Below are positions 9,478 to 18,112 of a stretch of DNA of 64,000 bases, in pieces. Origin of the DNA: Flavobacterium panacagri. GTDB taxonomy: Bacteria > Bacteroidota > Bacteroidia > Flavobacteriales > Flavobacteriaceae. Position 1 is the stretch's first letter. Each line of letters begins with the position of its first letter. The stretch lies in contig NZ_CP119766.1 in assembly GCF_030378165.1 (NCBI RefSeq), positions 2,108,001 to 2,172,000 of the forward strand, read 5' to 3'. A program made the position numbers and the translations under genes. The notes beneath the pieces are model-generated. The model saw only the letters and a program-made list of their open reading frames with translations. It did not search any database and had not been told where the DNA came from.

Positions 9478-9602
9478 TTTTAAGATTTGGGTTTATTTTT
9501 TTGCTTTGTTTATTTCAACAATTAAGCCAAAAGCTAGCCCAAATATAATGAAAAAATATATTAGGGTTTTGAAGCAATAACTTCAACAAATTGTGAAATT
9601 GA

Positions 9603-9692
9603 ACTTTAAAGGAAGAAATACCTAGAAAGAAAAAGTCTAAAAAAAAAGAAGGAATGTTAGCAGAATTTAAGAAAGATATTGAAAATCTATAA
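9603..9692 (+). pseudogene. Short Lys-rich reading frame, possible gene remnant
   Basis: This stretch reads as 29 sense codons ending in TAA, with a coding-like composition: EEIPRKKKSKKKEGMLAEF then KKDIENL. It has an in-frame stop directly upstream and only one internal ATG (9654), which would leave 12 residues. It may be the 3' end of a lost gene or simply A-rich chance sequence. The rest of the 240-base gap shows nothing else. Confidence 0.2.
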
Positions 9693-9719
9693 TTGTCTTT
9701 TTAATAGTAAAGTCAAATA

Positions 9720-10091
9720 TTATTTTCCTAGATTTAATAAATTAATTGCTTTATGCTTTTCAGCATCACTTACATAGCTTATTTCTCTGTTTTTAGAAAT
9801 AAAATTTACAAAATCTGATGGCAATTCTATAGACAGATTCTCAACATAAAAATGAAGATAATTAGGCCAAATCCAATATCCATCAGTTAAATAACTAATA
9901 CCGCCAATAATTGAATTATCGTTTTTTATTAATGAACGCACAATTTGCATCGTAACCGCAATTGGGATTCCATTTTTTAAATAAGTGAGAATAGTTTCTT
10001 TATTTTGATATTCTATTCCCGTTTTATATTCAGAAAATTTTTTCTTACTTAATTCCTGATTATATTCACTTATTACGCCTATCAATTTCAT
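9720..10091 (-). CDS. Unrecognised 123-residue protein
   Basis: No family recognised. It is a soluble, mixed-charge protein with a central segment of hydrophobic and aromatic residues (GISYLTDGYWIWPNYLHFYVENL). That pattern suggests a small alpha/beta domain rather than a membrane helix. Its start overlaps the stop of the upstream gene by 4 bases (ATGA type), indicating translational coupling. It is the last gene of a four-gene minus-strand set running from 11040 down to 9720. Confidence 0.65.
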   Translation of the reverse strand: MKLIGVISEYNQELSKKKFSEYKTGIEYQNKETILTYLKNGIPIAVTMQIVRSLIKNDNSIIGGISYLTDGYWIWPNYLHFYVENLSIELPSDFVNFISKNREISYVSDAEKHKAINLLNLGK

Positions 10092-10570
10092 TTATACTTT
10101 AGTTTTAAAAAATAAAACAATAGTAATGATCCCAAAAAAATAACCTCAACTACAATCCACGGCATTAAATTACTTTTTATAGCCTCTTTTGCGGTTTCAT
10201 ATCTTTTGATGTAAAAGACATTATAAGAATCAGAAAATTGAACTACTCTAATATTTAATTTTAAAGGTCTTAAATTGCTGTAATCAATTTTTTGAAGCTC
10301 TTTTTCCCCTGAAGGATTTAAAAACGAAAAGAAATCGTAACTGTCATCATCATACAATCCAAAAACAACCTGCTTTTTATTATCTACATAACCATATACT
10401 GTAAAAGATTTTCTTTTTGAGTTGGAATCATTGGAGCATTTTTCAACTCTCATAATTTTTTCTTTGTAATTACCTGTAAAATAATAATATTGTGTAGGTA
10501 TGGTAATACTGATTATGGGAAGAATGCAAATATTCAGAACGAGAAGCAGTAAGTATATTTTTTTTATCAC
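10088..10570 (-). CDS. Unrecognised membrane protein, two helices flanking an outer domain
   Basis: The 160-residue product has a membrane helix at residues 4-24 and another at about 137-156, with a hydrophilic domain of about 110 residues between them. This layout resembles DUF3592-type proteins, but no firm motif supports that. It lies 7 bases after the small membrane gene upstream and overlaps the 123-residue gene downstream, so it belongs to a small operon of unknown role. Confidence 0.65.
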   Translation of the reverse strand: MIKKIYLLLLVLNICILPIISITIPTQYYYFTGNYKEKIMRVEKCSNDSNSKRKSFTVYGYVDNKKQVVFGLYDDDSYDFFSFLNPSGEKELQKIDYSNLRPLKLNIRVVQFSDSYNVFYIKRYETAKEAIKSNLMPWIVVEVIFLGSLLLFYFLKLKYK

Positions 10571-10577
10571 AATACTT

Positions 10578-10775
10578 TTACTTCTCAGATCGTTTTTTTC
10601 TAAAATCCTTTATTACAACATAAACCGAAAAAAGAAATACAATTGCATATACTGCTGCTAATGCTGGTTTTTCAAACTGCATTGTTTTAAAGTCAAATTG
10701 TTTATACAATGCCACACCTACAATGATTGCTACAATTCTTAATACGAATATTGGAGCGTTATTTTTATTTTGCAT
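10578..10775 (-). CDS. Small two-helix membrane protein (65 aa)
   Basis: Two hydrophobic segments (about residues 8-24 and 38-56) with a basic C-terminus (KDFRKKRSEK) suggest an inner-membrane hairpin with both ends in the cytoplasm. No family recognised. It is the second gene of the four-gene set, 10 bases after the previous stop. Confidence 0.6.
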   Translation of the reverse strand: MQNKNNAPIFVLRIVAIIVGVALYKQFDFKTMQFEKPALAAVYAIVFLFSVYVVIKDFRKKRSEK

Positions 10776-10785
10776 TTGAAGAGAA

Positions 10786-11040
10786 TTAAAGGTTTCTTAA
10801 TTTAATTTCTTTACTTAATAAAGAAAAGTTTATCAGTAATGGTGTAAAAACTATTGGTAGTGAAAAAACAGGAATAAGTGCAGCAATTGAGTCTTTTAAT
10901 CCTTTTAAAGCAATAATATAAATAGCGACAACAAGAGCTAGTATAAAAATAATTCCAAAGCCAATAGCAATTCCTTTTAATAAACTTCTTGTTTTTAACA
11001 GTCTTTGATCAGTGAAATTCTCGTAAACATTTTTATTCAT
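10786..11040 (-). CDS. Small membrane protein (84 aa)
   Basis: The start is taken at the ATG at 11040 (MNKNVYENFTDQ), because the frame upstream of it is hydrophobic, cysteine-containing and unlike a leader. The 84-residue product has two membrane helices (about residues 20-40 and 49-68). No family recognised. It is probably the first gene of the minus-strand set. Confidence 0.6.
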   Translation of the reverse strand: MNKNVYENFTDQRLLKTRSLLKGIAIGFGIIFILALVVAIYIIALKGLKDSIAALIPVFSLPIVFTPLLINFSLLSKEIKLRNL

Positions 11041-11262
11041 AACTATCTGTATTTGGTGAATTGGTTTATAGTGGTTAGCGAATATAAAAAAATATACGAA
11101 AAAACACACTGCTTTTTCTCTCATTTGCTTTAGAAATGCCAAATCTAGTATTTATCAAAGATTATTTTAATGATTTTTCTTTTTCATTAAATCTGTTTGA
11201 TATTTTCCTATTTTAGCGAAACAGAGACCAATGAGGTGTTCTGTTTTTATGAAATTAAAACT

Positions 11263-12051
11263 ATGTTGTTTTTCCTTTTAATTGGGATTTTATTTCTCTT
11301 CATACTTGTATTCCGAATTATCGAACCAGTATATTTAATGCTGTTCAATAAACCATTGTTTATATTTTGGTATCCTGTTTTAAAGAAATTGAATCCAGAA
11401 GATAAAGCACTGCTGAGACGTGAATTTTCGTATTATTCTAATCTGTCCGTTAAAAAGAAAAGCTATTTTGACCACCGTGTAGAAAGTTTTATTGAGTATT
11501 ATAATTTTGAAGGAAAAGGCATTGAAGTTACTCGGGAAATGAAACTGATTATTGCTGGAACTTATGTTATGCTCACTTTTGGAATGCGAAATTACCTGAT
11601 TGAGTTATTCGAAAATATAGTCATTTATCCATCTGTATATTATTCTACAATTAATCAGGAATATCATAAAGGAGAATACAATCCCAGAATGAAGACAATT
11701 GTTTTTTCGTGGGAAGATTTCTTGAGCGGACACGAAACAAAAGACAATATCAATCTCGGATTACATGAATTTACGCATGTTTTGCATTTTCATTCCAAAA
11801 AAAGCTCTTATCCAGGAGCTGTTATCTTCTATGATGAATTTACAGAAATTGAAAAGTATTTTGATCAGGAGGAATTAACCAATAAGCTTAAAGCAAGGCA
11901 ATATTTTAGAGAGTATGCTTATACCAATAAATTTGAATTTTTGGCAGTGATTCTAGAGCATTTCTTTGAAACCCCGGAAATTTTTAAAAGAGAATTTCCG
12001 GAGTTGTATAAAAATGTAAAAACAATGATTAATTTTAGAGAAGACCTTTAA
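11263..12051 (+). CDS. MtfA-like zinc metallopeptidase (M90 type)
   Basis: Starting at the ATG at 11263 the protein has 262 residues with an N-terminal membrane helix (residues 1-19). The active site HEFTH (168-172) and a downstream FYDEFTEIEKYF with the third-ligand glutamate match the Mlc titration factor A family. E. coli MtfA is a cytosolic peptidase that binds the Mlc repressor; a membrane-anchored form is common in Bacteroidota. An upstream TTG at 11197 is in frame but would add residues before the helix and is less likely. Confidence 0.85.
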   Translation: MLFFLLIGILFLFILVFRIIEPVYLMLFNKPLFIFWYPVLKKLNPEDKALLRREFSYYSNLSVKKKSYFDHRVESFIEYYNFEGKGIEVTREMKLIIAGTYVMLTFGMRNYLIELFENIVIYPSVYYSTINQEYHKGEYNPRMKTIVFSWEDFLSGHETKDNINLGLHEFTHVLHFHSKKSSYPGAVIFYDEFTEIEKYFDQEELTNKLKARQYFREYAYTNKFEFLAVILEHFFETPEIFKREFPELYKNVKTMINFREDL

Positions 12052-12087
12052 AATGAAGGATTTACTCTCAAAAGAAATTCCGGAAAT

Positions 12088-12939
12088 CTATTTCGTGTGC
12101 TCTAAAAAAATATCGATGTAATTTATTACCAGTGGAATATTCTGGTGCTGAGGAGCGTGTCCAGTTTGCGGTAGTAAAATTAACTGTGATGTTGGAAGCT
12201 GTTTGGTCAGCGGATACCAATTTTCTACAGCAAAACTTGTATCATGATCTCCGGAAATTATTAGTATTGGTGTTTTGGTTGTTTTCAGTTTGTCTCTGTA
12301 ATTTTCTTTGTCTTCAGCCGCATTTTCGCCCCCAGCAAAATACAGCTGAAAAATCTCCATAGTCGAAGGGATTTTAGAAACATCAATTCTTTGCGCAATT
12401 CGGTCATGAGAAGCTTTTGCTGCTTTTACGCTTTGCTCAGATTCAGGTTCGAAGAAAAGAATTATTTCATCATTAAAATCATTTATAGGTTTCAAGGCAT
12501 GATCTAGAAATGATTGTTCAAGAGGTACAACTCTTTTTCCAATTGGGCCAGTTCCTAACAATATAGTATGCGTAACCAGTTCTGGATATTGGTGTGTTGC
12601 AGCTTGGGTAACCAATCCGCCGTAAGACCAGCCCATAAAAATGGCTTTTTTAATTTTCAGATAATCAGCCAGATCTTTTACATCTTTTGCGACTTCTTTT
12701 ACATCAGTTGGAAGCGTTCCTGTTGAATATCCAATTCCTGAATAATCAAAAGTAATGACTTGATGTTTTGCGGCAAGAAGATCTAAAAATAAAGGATCCC
12801 AAGTATCGAGTGTTCCTCTAAATCGGTTAATTAAAATGATCGGATTTCCCTCGCCAATGGATCGATACGCAATTTTTCGGTCTGAAAAAGCAGCATATTG
12901 TGTTTCTGAGTTTACAGCATTTATTTTTGATGTGCTCAT
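12088..12939 (-). CDS. Alpha/beta hydrolase
   Basis: The product has 283 residues from the ATG at 12939; an upstream in-frame start at 13011 would add a hydrophobic stretch but has no support. It has the nucleophile elbow GWSYGG with the catalytic Ser, the acid in ISGDHDTSF, and the His in LPQTGHAPQH. The oxyanion segment is NRFRGTLDTWDP. It is of the epoxide-hydrolase or haloperoxidase-like type, and the substrate is unknown. It stands alone between convergent neighbours. Confidence 0.9.
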   Translation of the reverse strand: MSTSKINAVNSETQYAAFSDRKIAYRSIGEGNPIILINRFRGTLDTWDPLFLDLLAAKHQVITFDYSGIGYSTGTLPTDVKEVAKDVKDLADYLKIKKAIFMGWSYGGLVTQAATHQYPELVTHTILLGTGPIGKRVVPLEQSFLDHALKPINDFNDEIILFFEPESEQSVKAAKASHDRIAQRIDVSKIPSTMEIFQLYFAGGENAAEDKENYRDKLKTTKTPILIISGDHDTSFAVENWYPLTKQLPTSQLILLPQTGHAPQHQNIPLVINYIDIFLEHTK

Positions 12940-13086
12940 TATTTTAAAGTTTTGATTAATAATAAAATAAGAAACAATTTTAATGCCTACTGAAAATATA
13001 ATTGAAATCAAGCTTTGGCAGAATCTGACTGATATTTTTCTAGTTTTATTTCGCTAAAAAAATAACTTTTAACGAAATACAGCAAC

Positions 13087-13767
13087 TTACAATTCGATTG
13101 TATCGCCAATTTTAGGCAGGAAAAGATTCAGATTTGCCTTTTGAAATTCATCTAAAGCTTTTTGATGGTCCATTTTAATGAAACCAAAAGTATCATAATG
13201 AACCCCTAGTATTTTATTGACCTCAACTAGTTTTGAAGCTTCAATAGCTTCTTCTATTCCCATTGTCAAACCATCACCAATTGGGAAAACGGCAAAGTCA
13301 AGTTTAGTAAATTTCAGAATAAACTGCATGTCAAAAGTCAAGGCAGTGTCACCGCTGTAATAGAAATTTCCGTCTGGGGTTGTCAATACAAAACCGCAGG
13401 CAATACCACCATAACTGCCATCCATAAAACTGCTCGGATGCTGGGCAATCACACATTTAACGGTTCCAAAATCAAAAGTGAATTTTCCTCCTGGATTTAT
13501 AGGATGAGCATTTTGGATTCCTTTATTTAAGAGCCAGTTATAGATTTCAAAATTCCCGAGTACTTTGGCTCCTGTATTTTTAGCAATTCTTTCAACATCC
13601 AGAATGTGATCGTAATGTGCGTGCGAGATAAAAATATAATCAGCTTTTATTGCATCAACATTAATATCTTTTGCTAATTCGTTTTGTGTTATAAAAGGAT
13701 CGAAGAGAAGATGTTTTCCGTTAGCAAAAACAGAAAAACAAGAGTGACCGTAATAAGTTATTTTCAT
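13087..13767 (-). CDS. UPF0173-type metal-dependent hydrolase (metallo-beta-lactamase fold)
   Basis: A 226-residue cytoplasmic protein of the YtkL/UPF0173 group. It starts MKITYYGHSCF, has the metal motif SHAHYDH (H49, H51, D53, H54) and later GDTALTFDM and GVHYDTFG, which supply further ligands. The length matches the family exactly. The physiological substrate of these enzymes is not settled. It is monocistronic as far as the sequence shows. Confidence 0.93.
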   Translation of the reverse strand: MKITYYGHSCFSVFANGKHLLFDPFITQNELAKDINVDAIKADYIFISHAHYDHILDVERIAKNTGAKVLGNFEIYNWLLNKGIQNAHPINPGGKFTFDFGTVKCVIAQHPSSFMDGSYGGIACGFVLTTPDGNFYYSGDTALTFDMQFILKFTKLDFAVFPIGDGLTMGIEEAIEASKLVEVNKILGVHYDTFGFIKMDHQKALDEFQKANLNLFLPKIGDTIEL

Positions 13768-13882
13768 AAAAATACATTTTTAAGATTAATAAGTTATTGA
13801 CTTTTAGTTCAATAAAAGTACCAATAAAAAATGCGAAGTAAGTTTTACTGCGCATTTTGGGTTTTTAGAATCTTTTAAAAGA

Positions 13883-15718
13883 TTATTTTAATTGTTCGTC
13901 TATAAGTTCTCCTAAACTGGTATTGGAATGATCTGTAAATAGAATATCTCCATTTTTCCCAATAAGAACTCGCGTTGGAATTCCTTGTATCTTGTAGTTG
14001 GTAGCGACTTCGTTATTTGAATCAAAAACCACATTGAAGCTGTATTTTTTTTCTGTGATATAATCCGTAACATTCTTCAGAACAACGTCTTCTTTTTTGT
14101 TTTCGAATGTATTTACAAATAAGAAAGCAACCTCTTTTTCTTTGTATTTCGTAACCAATTCCTGCATTTTAGGGAAAGAAGCTTTGCAAGGCCCGCACCA
14201 AGTTGCCCAAAAATCCAGAACTACAACTTTTCCTCTGTAATCAGAAAGTTTGATTTCTTTGCCTTCCATGTTTTTTAACACAAAATCTGAAGGGGTTTTG
14301 CTGCCGAATTGCTCAATAATTTTTTTAGTTTTTTCTTCTTGGGATAATTTATCGGCTTTTTCTTTTAGCTTTTCAAAATTATCTAGCGGAAGATTTTGTG
14401 CTACATAAATTTCTTTTAATGTAGAAATGAATACTGGAGGACAGGCATTATTAACGTTAATTTCAGTTTCAATATAATTGCGTACTTCTTCTTTGCTTTT
14501 GACCTTTTCCATCATGGCCAGATAACGCTCTTTTCCGCCAGCATCTAATCCGCCAGCATTTTTTACATTGTTTTGGTATTCAAAAGCTTCCTTAAATTTA
14601 CCTTGTTTGTACAATAACAAGGCATATGTGTCTGCAAACATATTATACATTCCTTGATAGTCTGGATAAAAACCTTCTTTTCTCTTTTCTTCTAGAAGAT
14701 CTAATGACCTTTTTGAAAGATTTGTAGCAAAGTCTATGTGTTGTACTGGCATTGTAAGATCGCCGCCAGACAAACCCCACGCAAAGTTATTGTAGCTGTA
14801 GCCAGCATTATAAACATAAGGTTCTATACCTTTTATCTTTTCCATATTTTTATCCTCAAGATAGGTATAAAGTAAGCTGCTGTAAAATGAAGATAAAGTT
14901 TCTTTTGAACTGTCTTTATATATTGTTTTACAAGTGTCTATTGTTTTTAACACATATTCTTCTGTTTTGTTCTTTTGACTGAAAAAACGTCTAATAAATT
15001 TAGTTTTGGCTAATGTACCAGTAGGATATTGGGCTAGAATCTCCTTTTCTAATTCTTCTTTCTCATCAGACATTTTAGATAAGTCATAGGCTTGAGTAGC
15101 AAGAATGAGATAATCCTCTGTGTTTTTTTTAATGCAGATGTCAGCAAAGGCTAAATTGAGATCCTTATTTTGTCCAGGAGTTGCCATATCTTTTTGATAG
15201 AGATAAGCTATATACGTTTTATCACTTTTTAATTTAGGATACTTTTTATATAGGCTTTCATAAGCTGCTACTGTTGTTTCAGGTTTTGAGGTTTTGTTTA
15301 ATCTAAAACGATAATCGGCATAAGTTTTTACAGTAATTTCATTTAAAAGAGTTTTGCTAAGTTCCCTTTCGTTCTGAGTTCTTAGATAAACATTATAGCC
15401 CTGATCTTTATTGCTGTCTATGATTTTTTGATATTCGGTAATTATCACAAAAATTGTTCTGGCAGAGTCGGCGACTTTTGTAGTAAATTCATATTTTTTC
15501 CCCTTTTGAATTAAATTTCTATACTGAATTTCATCACTGGAAGACTCCAAAATGGTTGCTACAGCACCACTTGGAATGGTCAGTTCTTTTGAAGGTTCAT
15601 ACACATAAGTATTTTCGGCACCAATTTTAAATTTTGAATTTTTGAGATAGATTTTTCCGTTTTGAGAAAATAGATTGCTAACAATGGTAAAGAATAACAA
15701 AATGTAGATTTTTTTCAT
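13883..15718 (-). CDS. Large TlpA-like thioredoxin-domain protein, exported
   Basis: A 611-residue product with a signal peptide (1-19, ending NLFSQ), a long helical, TPR-like middle and a C-terminal thioredoxin domain. That domain carries the redox site WATWCGPC and the cis-proline segment GIPTRVLIG. It probably works as a periplasmic or surface-attached disulfide reductase. Proteins joining about 450 uncharacterised residues to TlpA are common in Bacteroidota. It is monocistronic, with 163 bases of AT-rich DNA upstream showing no clear promoter motif. Confidence 0.88.
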   Translation of the reverse strand: MKKIYILLFFTIVSNLFSQNGKIYLKNSKFKIGAENTYVYEPSKELTIPSGAVATILESSSDEIQYRNLIQKGKKYEFTTKVADSARTIFVIITEYQKIIDSNKDQGYNVYLRTQNERELSKTLLNEITVKTYADYRFRLNKTSKPETTVAAYESLYKKYPKLKSDKTYIAYLYQKDMATPGQNKDLNLAFADICIKKNTEDYLILATQAYDLSKMSDEKEELEKEILAQYPTGTLAKTKFIRRFFSQKNKTEEYVLKTIDTCKTIYKDSSKETLSSFYSSLLYTYLEDKNMEKIKGIEPYVYNAGYSYNNFAWGLSGGDLTMPVQHIDFATNLSKRSLDLLEEKRKEGFYPDYQGMYNMFADTYALLLYKQGKFKEAFEYQNNVKNAGGLDAGGKERYLAMMEKVKSKEEVRNYIETEINVNNACPPVFISTLKEIYVAQNLPLDNFEKLKEKADKLSQEEKTKKIIEQFGSKTPSDFVLKNMEGKEIKLSDYRGKVVVLDFWATWCGPCKASFPKMQELVTKYKEKEVAFLFVNTFENKKEDVVLKNVTDYITEKKYSFNVVFDSNNEVATNYKIQGIPTRVLIGKNGDILFTDHSNTSLGELIDEQLK

Positions 15719-15881
15719 CTTTTTGTGGTTTTTTATTTGCTTGTTTCTTAATTGTTTAACGAATTGTAAAATTAAATATTATACAATCAGTTGTTTTTTT
15801 ATTAAGAAAATATTAGCAAAAAACACACAGTTATTTTGTAAGATTCTGTATTTACAGTATATTTTTATAAAAATGAATCCG

Positions 15882-16748
15882 TTATTTTTTTATTGCAACT
15901 GCAGTTCTATAAAATTCATAGCCGCTTTCAGAGCGGTTAGGAAGAAATTTTTCACGGTATTCAGCAGCACCCAAATCTTCTATAAGTTCAATATTGAATT
16001 GATATAAATAACCTGAGAGTTCTTCTGGAAGAAATCCGAAAGTCCAGTGTTCTTCTATTTTTTCCAAGTCTTGCAGTAATTTTTTGCCGCCTAAAAAGGA
16101 ATCAGGATTTTGAAGAATGTTTTTGTGTACGTAAGTAAAAATAAAGTGGCTGCCGTTCGCGAATTTAGAAATAAAAGAAAACGTGCTTTTTACCGCTTCT
16201 TCCGTTAGATAATTCGTTACACCTTCCCAAATTACTGCTGTAGGTTTTGAAAAGTCTAAGTTGTGCTCTGATGCTAATTGATCTAGTCTTTGCTTGTTAA
16301 AATCAATTTGAAGAAAAGTTACATTAGGCGGAATTTTACCAATCCGTTTTGTATAGATTTTGGCTTTAAAATTGGAAGTATTGGGATGGTCAATTTCTAT
16401 TACAGGAATAGATTGTAAAAAATCAAGACGTACAGCTCTCGTATCAAAACCAGCGCCTAGAATTAGTACTTGTTTTACACCTTTTGAAACCGCATTCTCC
16501 AGTAAACTATCAATATATTTTGTTCTAGCAATCCCAGAAGACAAAGCACCGGGAATCTTTTGGTTTATTGTATTATTAATATATTTTTCAATAATGGGAT
16601 ATTGGTATAATCGAGTTGCAAGTCTCAATTTTGAATCTATAAAATGAATCGCGTATGGATCCAAAAACAATCTGTCTTTACGCTTTGTTTCTAATGCTCG
16701 AAAGAACGCCATATATTGTGCCGTTCTACTTGTTTTTTCTGCTTTCAT
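15882..16748 (-). CDS. Class I SAM methyltransferase, leucine carboxyl methyltransferase type
   Basis: A 288-residue protein of the LCMT/TIGR00027-like group. The N-terminal signature is SRTAQYMAFFRALE, and the SAM-binding motif I is VLILGAGFDTRAVRL (94-108). The acidic end of beta 2 is VIEIDHP, and AVIWEGVTNYL follows. Family members methylate carboxyl or hydroxyl groups of small molecules or proteins; the acceptor here is unknown. It lies 7 bases downstream of the Mpo1-like gene and is probably in the same transcript. Confidence 0.88.
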   Translation of the reverse strand: MKAEKTSRTAQYMAFFRALETKRKDRLFLDPYAIHFIDSKLRLATRLYQYPIIEKYINNTINQKIPGALSSGIARTKYIDSLLENAVSKGVKQVLILGAGFDTRAVRLDFLQSIPVIEIDHPNTSNFKAKIYTKRIGKIPPNVTFLQIDFNKQRLDQLASEHNLDFSKPTAVIWEGVTNYLTEEAVKSTFSFISKFANGSHFIFTYVHKNILQNPDSFLGGKKLLQDLEKIEEHWTFGFLPEELSGYLYQFNIELIEDLGAAEYREKFLPNRSESGYEFYRTAVAIKK

Positions 16749-16755
16749 TGTAATC

Positions 16756-17220
16756 TTATTTTTTTGAAAACAAATTCTCTACAACCCAAGCTGGACCAAT
16801 TAATAAAAATTGAAGATCTTTTAAAAAAGAGGGTTTTTTGCCTTCAATATTATGTCCATAAAACTGTCCGATCCAAGCAATAACAAAAACGCCAATTGAG
16901 AATGCCCATAATGGTACAACTTGTCCGATATAATAATTGACAACCAAACATATTCCAGAGAACAAAGCAATTTTAAATGCCATTGCAATGGATAATCGGA
17001 TGTAGAAAACCAAAACAAATAATAAAACCACAAAAGCCCAATTTTCGATTATAGGTAAATTTAGTTTTAAAGTAGCAGCAATAATCCCGCTCGGAATACT
17101 CATTAAAAGCCCTACAATAGAAAAGAAAATAGCGGGAACACAAATGTAGTGTATCGCTTTGTTGGTTGGGTTTTGGTGACTTACAGCATACTCGGTAAAC
17201 CATTGATCTAATGTTCTCAT
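16756..17220 (-). CDS. Mpo1-like (DUF962) membrane protein
   Basis: A 154-residue membrane protein beginning RTLDQWFTEYAVSHQNP, the conserved opening of DUF962/Mpo1-like proteins, followed by several hydrophobic helices and the conserved GHNIEGKKP segment near the end. Yeast Mpo1 is an Fe2+-dependent dioxygenase in phytosphingosine alpha-oxidation; a lipid-oxidation role in bacteria is inference. The methyltransferase gene follows 7 bases later. Confidence 0.9.
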   Translation of the reverse strand: MRTLDQWFTEYAVSHQNPTNKAIHYICVPAIFFSIVGLLMSIPSGIIAATLKLNLPIIENWAFVVLLFVLVFYIRLSIAMAFKIALFSGICLVVNYYIGQVVPLWAFSIGVFVIAWIGQFYGHNIEGKKPSFLKDLQFLLIGPAWVVENLFSKK

Positions 17221-17266
17221 TTTTGTGGTTTTATAGTTAGTTGCTGTAAATCTAATGAAATTTTTC

Positions 17267-17782
17267 TTACGTTTTACCGTGCTGTATTTTCATAATTTCA
17301 TCAACGATAGAAAGAGCTTTTTTAAAAGATATTCCGTTTTCCTGATCAATAGTTAAGGGATGATTTTCTTCGATCATTTTAATTTCTGGAATCAGGCCTA
17401 ATCCTTGTTCAATTGCAATTGTTTTAAGTGAAAGTGTTTTGCCATAGGTAGGAACTTCTGTCTGCATCCAGCCAAAATAAGGTTCTTGATTCACTCTATC
17501 TGGATCTTCCCATAAATCCATTCGGATGCAGAAATTGTCTTCACTTATGGTAGTCCAGACATTAAAAATTAAATCCTCATGGTAATCAATTATCGGAATG
17601 GTTAATCTTCCTCTATGAAAAAAATGTTCTTCATCTATATAACACCAGCTGCCGCCATATTCAATTCGATTTTCTCTTTCTTCAGGCGGAACAGAAAAAT
17701 AATACGCAGGAAATTCATTGCCGAAACATAAAGGCATTTCGTCAAAAGATTCGCCGCAACAAGAACATTTATAGTGATACAT
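17267..17782 (-). CDS. DUF2199 domain protein
   Basis: A 171-residue cytoplasmic protein opening with YHYKCSCCGESFDEMPLCFG, then GGSWCYIDEEHFFHRGRL and FGWMQTEVPTYG, the layout of DUF2199. The N-terminal CxCC cluster may bind zinc. The function of the family is unknown. It is the last gene of the minus-strand set DUF3754 - small membrane protein - DUF2199, with a 22-base gap upstream. Confidence 0.85.
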   Translation of the reverse strand: MYHYKCSCCGESFDEMPLCFGNEFPAYYFSVPPEERENRIEYGGSWCYIDEEHFFHRGRLTIPIIDYHEDLIFNVWTTISEDNFCIRMDLWEDPDRVNQEPYFGWMQTEVPTYGKTLSLKTIAIEQGLGLIPEIKMIEENHPLTIDQENGISFKKALSIVDEIMKIQHGKT

Positions 17783-17804
17783 TTTTTTTATTTTTTTAAG
17801 GGAA

Positions 17805-18101
17805 TTAAATTGTAATTAGTCCTGCTATAATTATCCAGAAAAGGAGAGGACATAATCCAAAAGCGACCCAGATATATTGGTGTTTTACTTTTAAATTAAA
17901 ATCCTTTTTTAAAACGAAAATTAAAAATAAAGAAGATAAAACTAAAGAAATAATATGAAAAGCCCAGCATGAAACCCAGCCAATATGATAAAGCCATCTC
18001 CATTCCTCTATGTATCTAAATTGCAGCGTGCATTTAGCCATAATAAAAGCTAGGATAAAAGAGGTTATGGTAAAAAGAGAAAAAGATTTTAAGTTGTTCA
18101 T
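17805..18101 (-). CDS. Small three-helix membrane protein (98 aa)
   Basis: Three hydrophobic segments (about residues 7-24, 38-63 and 74-96). No family recognised. The gene lies 11 bases after DUF3754 and 22 bases before DUF2199 and is probably co-transcribed with them. Confidence 0.65.
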   Translation of the reverse strand: MNNLKSFSLFTITSFILAFIMAKCTLQFRYIEEWRWLYHIGWVSCWAFHIISLVLSSLFLIFVLKKDFNLKVKHQYIWVAFGLCPLLFWIIIAGLITI

Positions 18102-18112
18102 CTACAACAGCT

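Noticed and set aside
11041..11142. Longer start for the small membrane gene at 10786-11040
   Set aside because: The extra 34 residues (through HYKPIHQIQIV) form a separate hydrophobic, Cys-containing stretch that does not resemble a leader, and the ATG at 11040 gives a compact two-helix protein.
12940..13011. Upstream start for the alpha/beta hydrolase
   Set aside because: It adds a hydrophobic stretch without a cleavage site; the ATG at 12939 matches the usual beginning of this hydrolase group.
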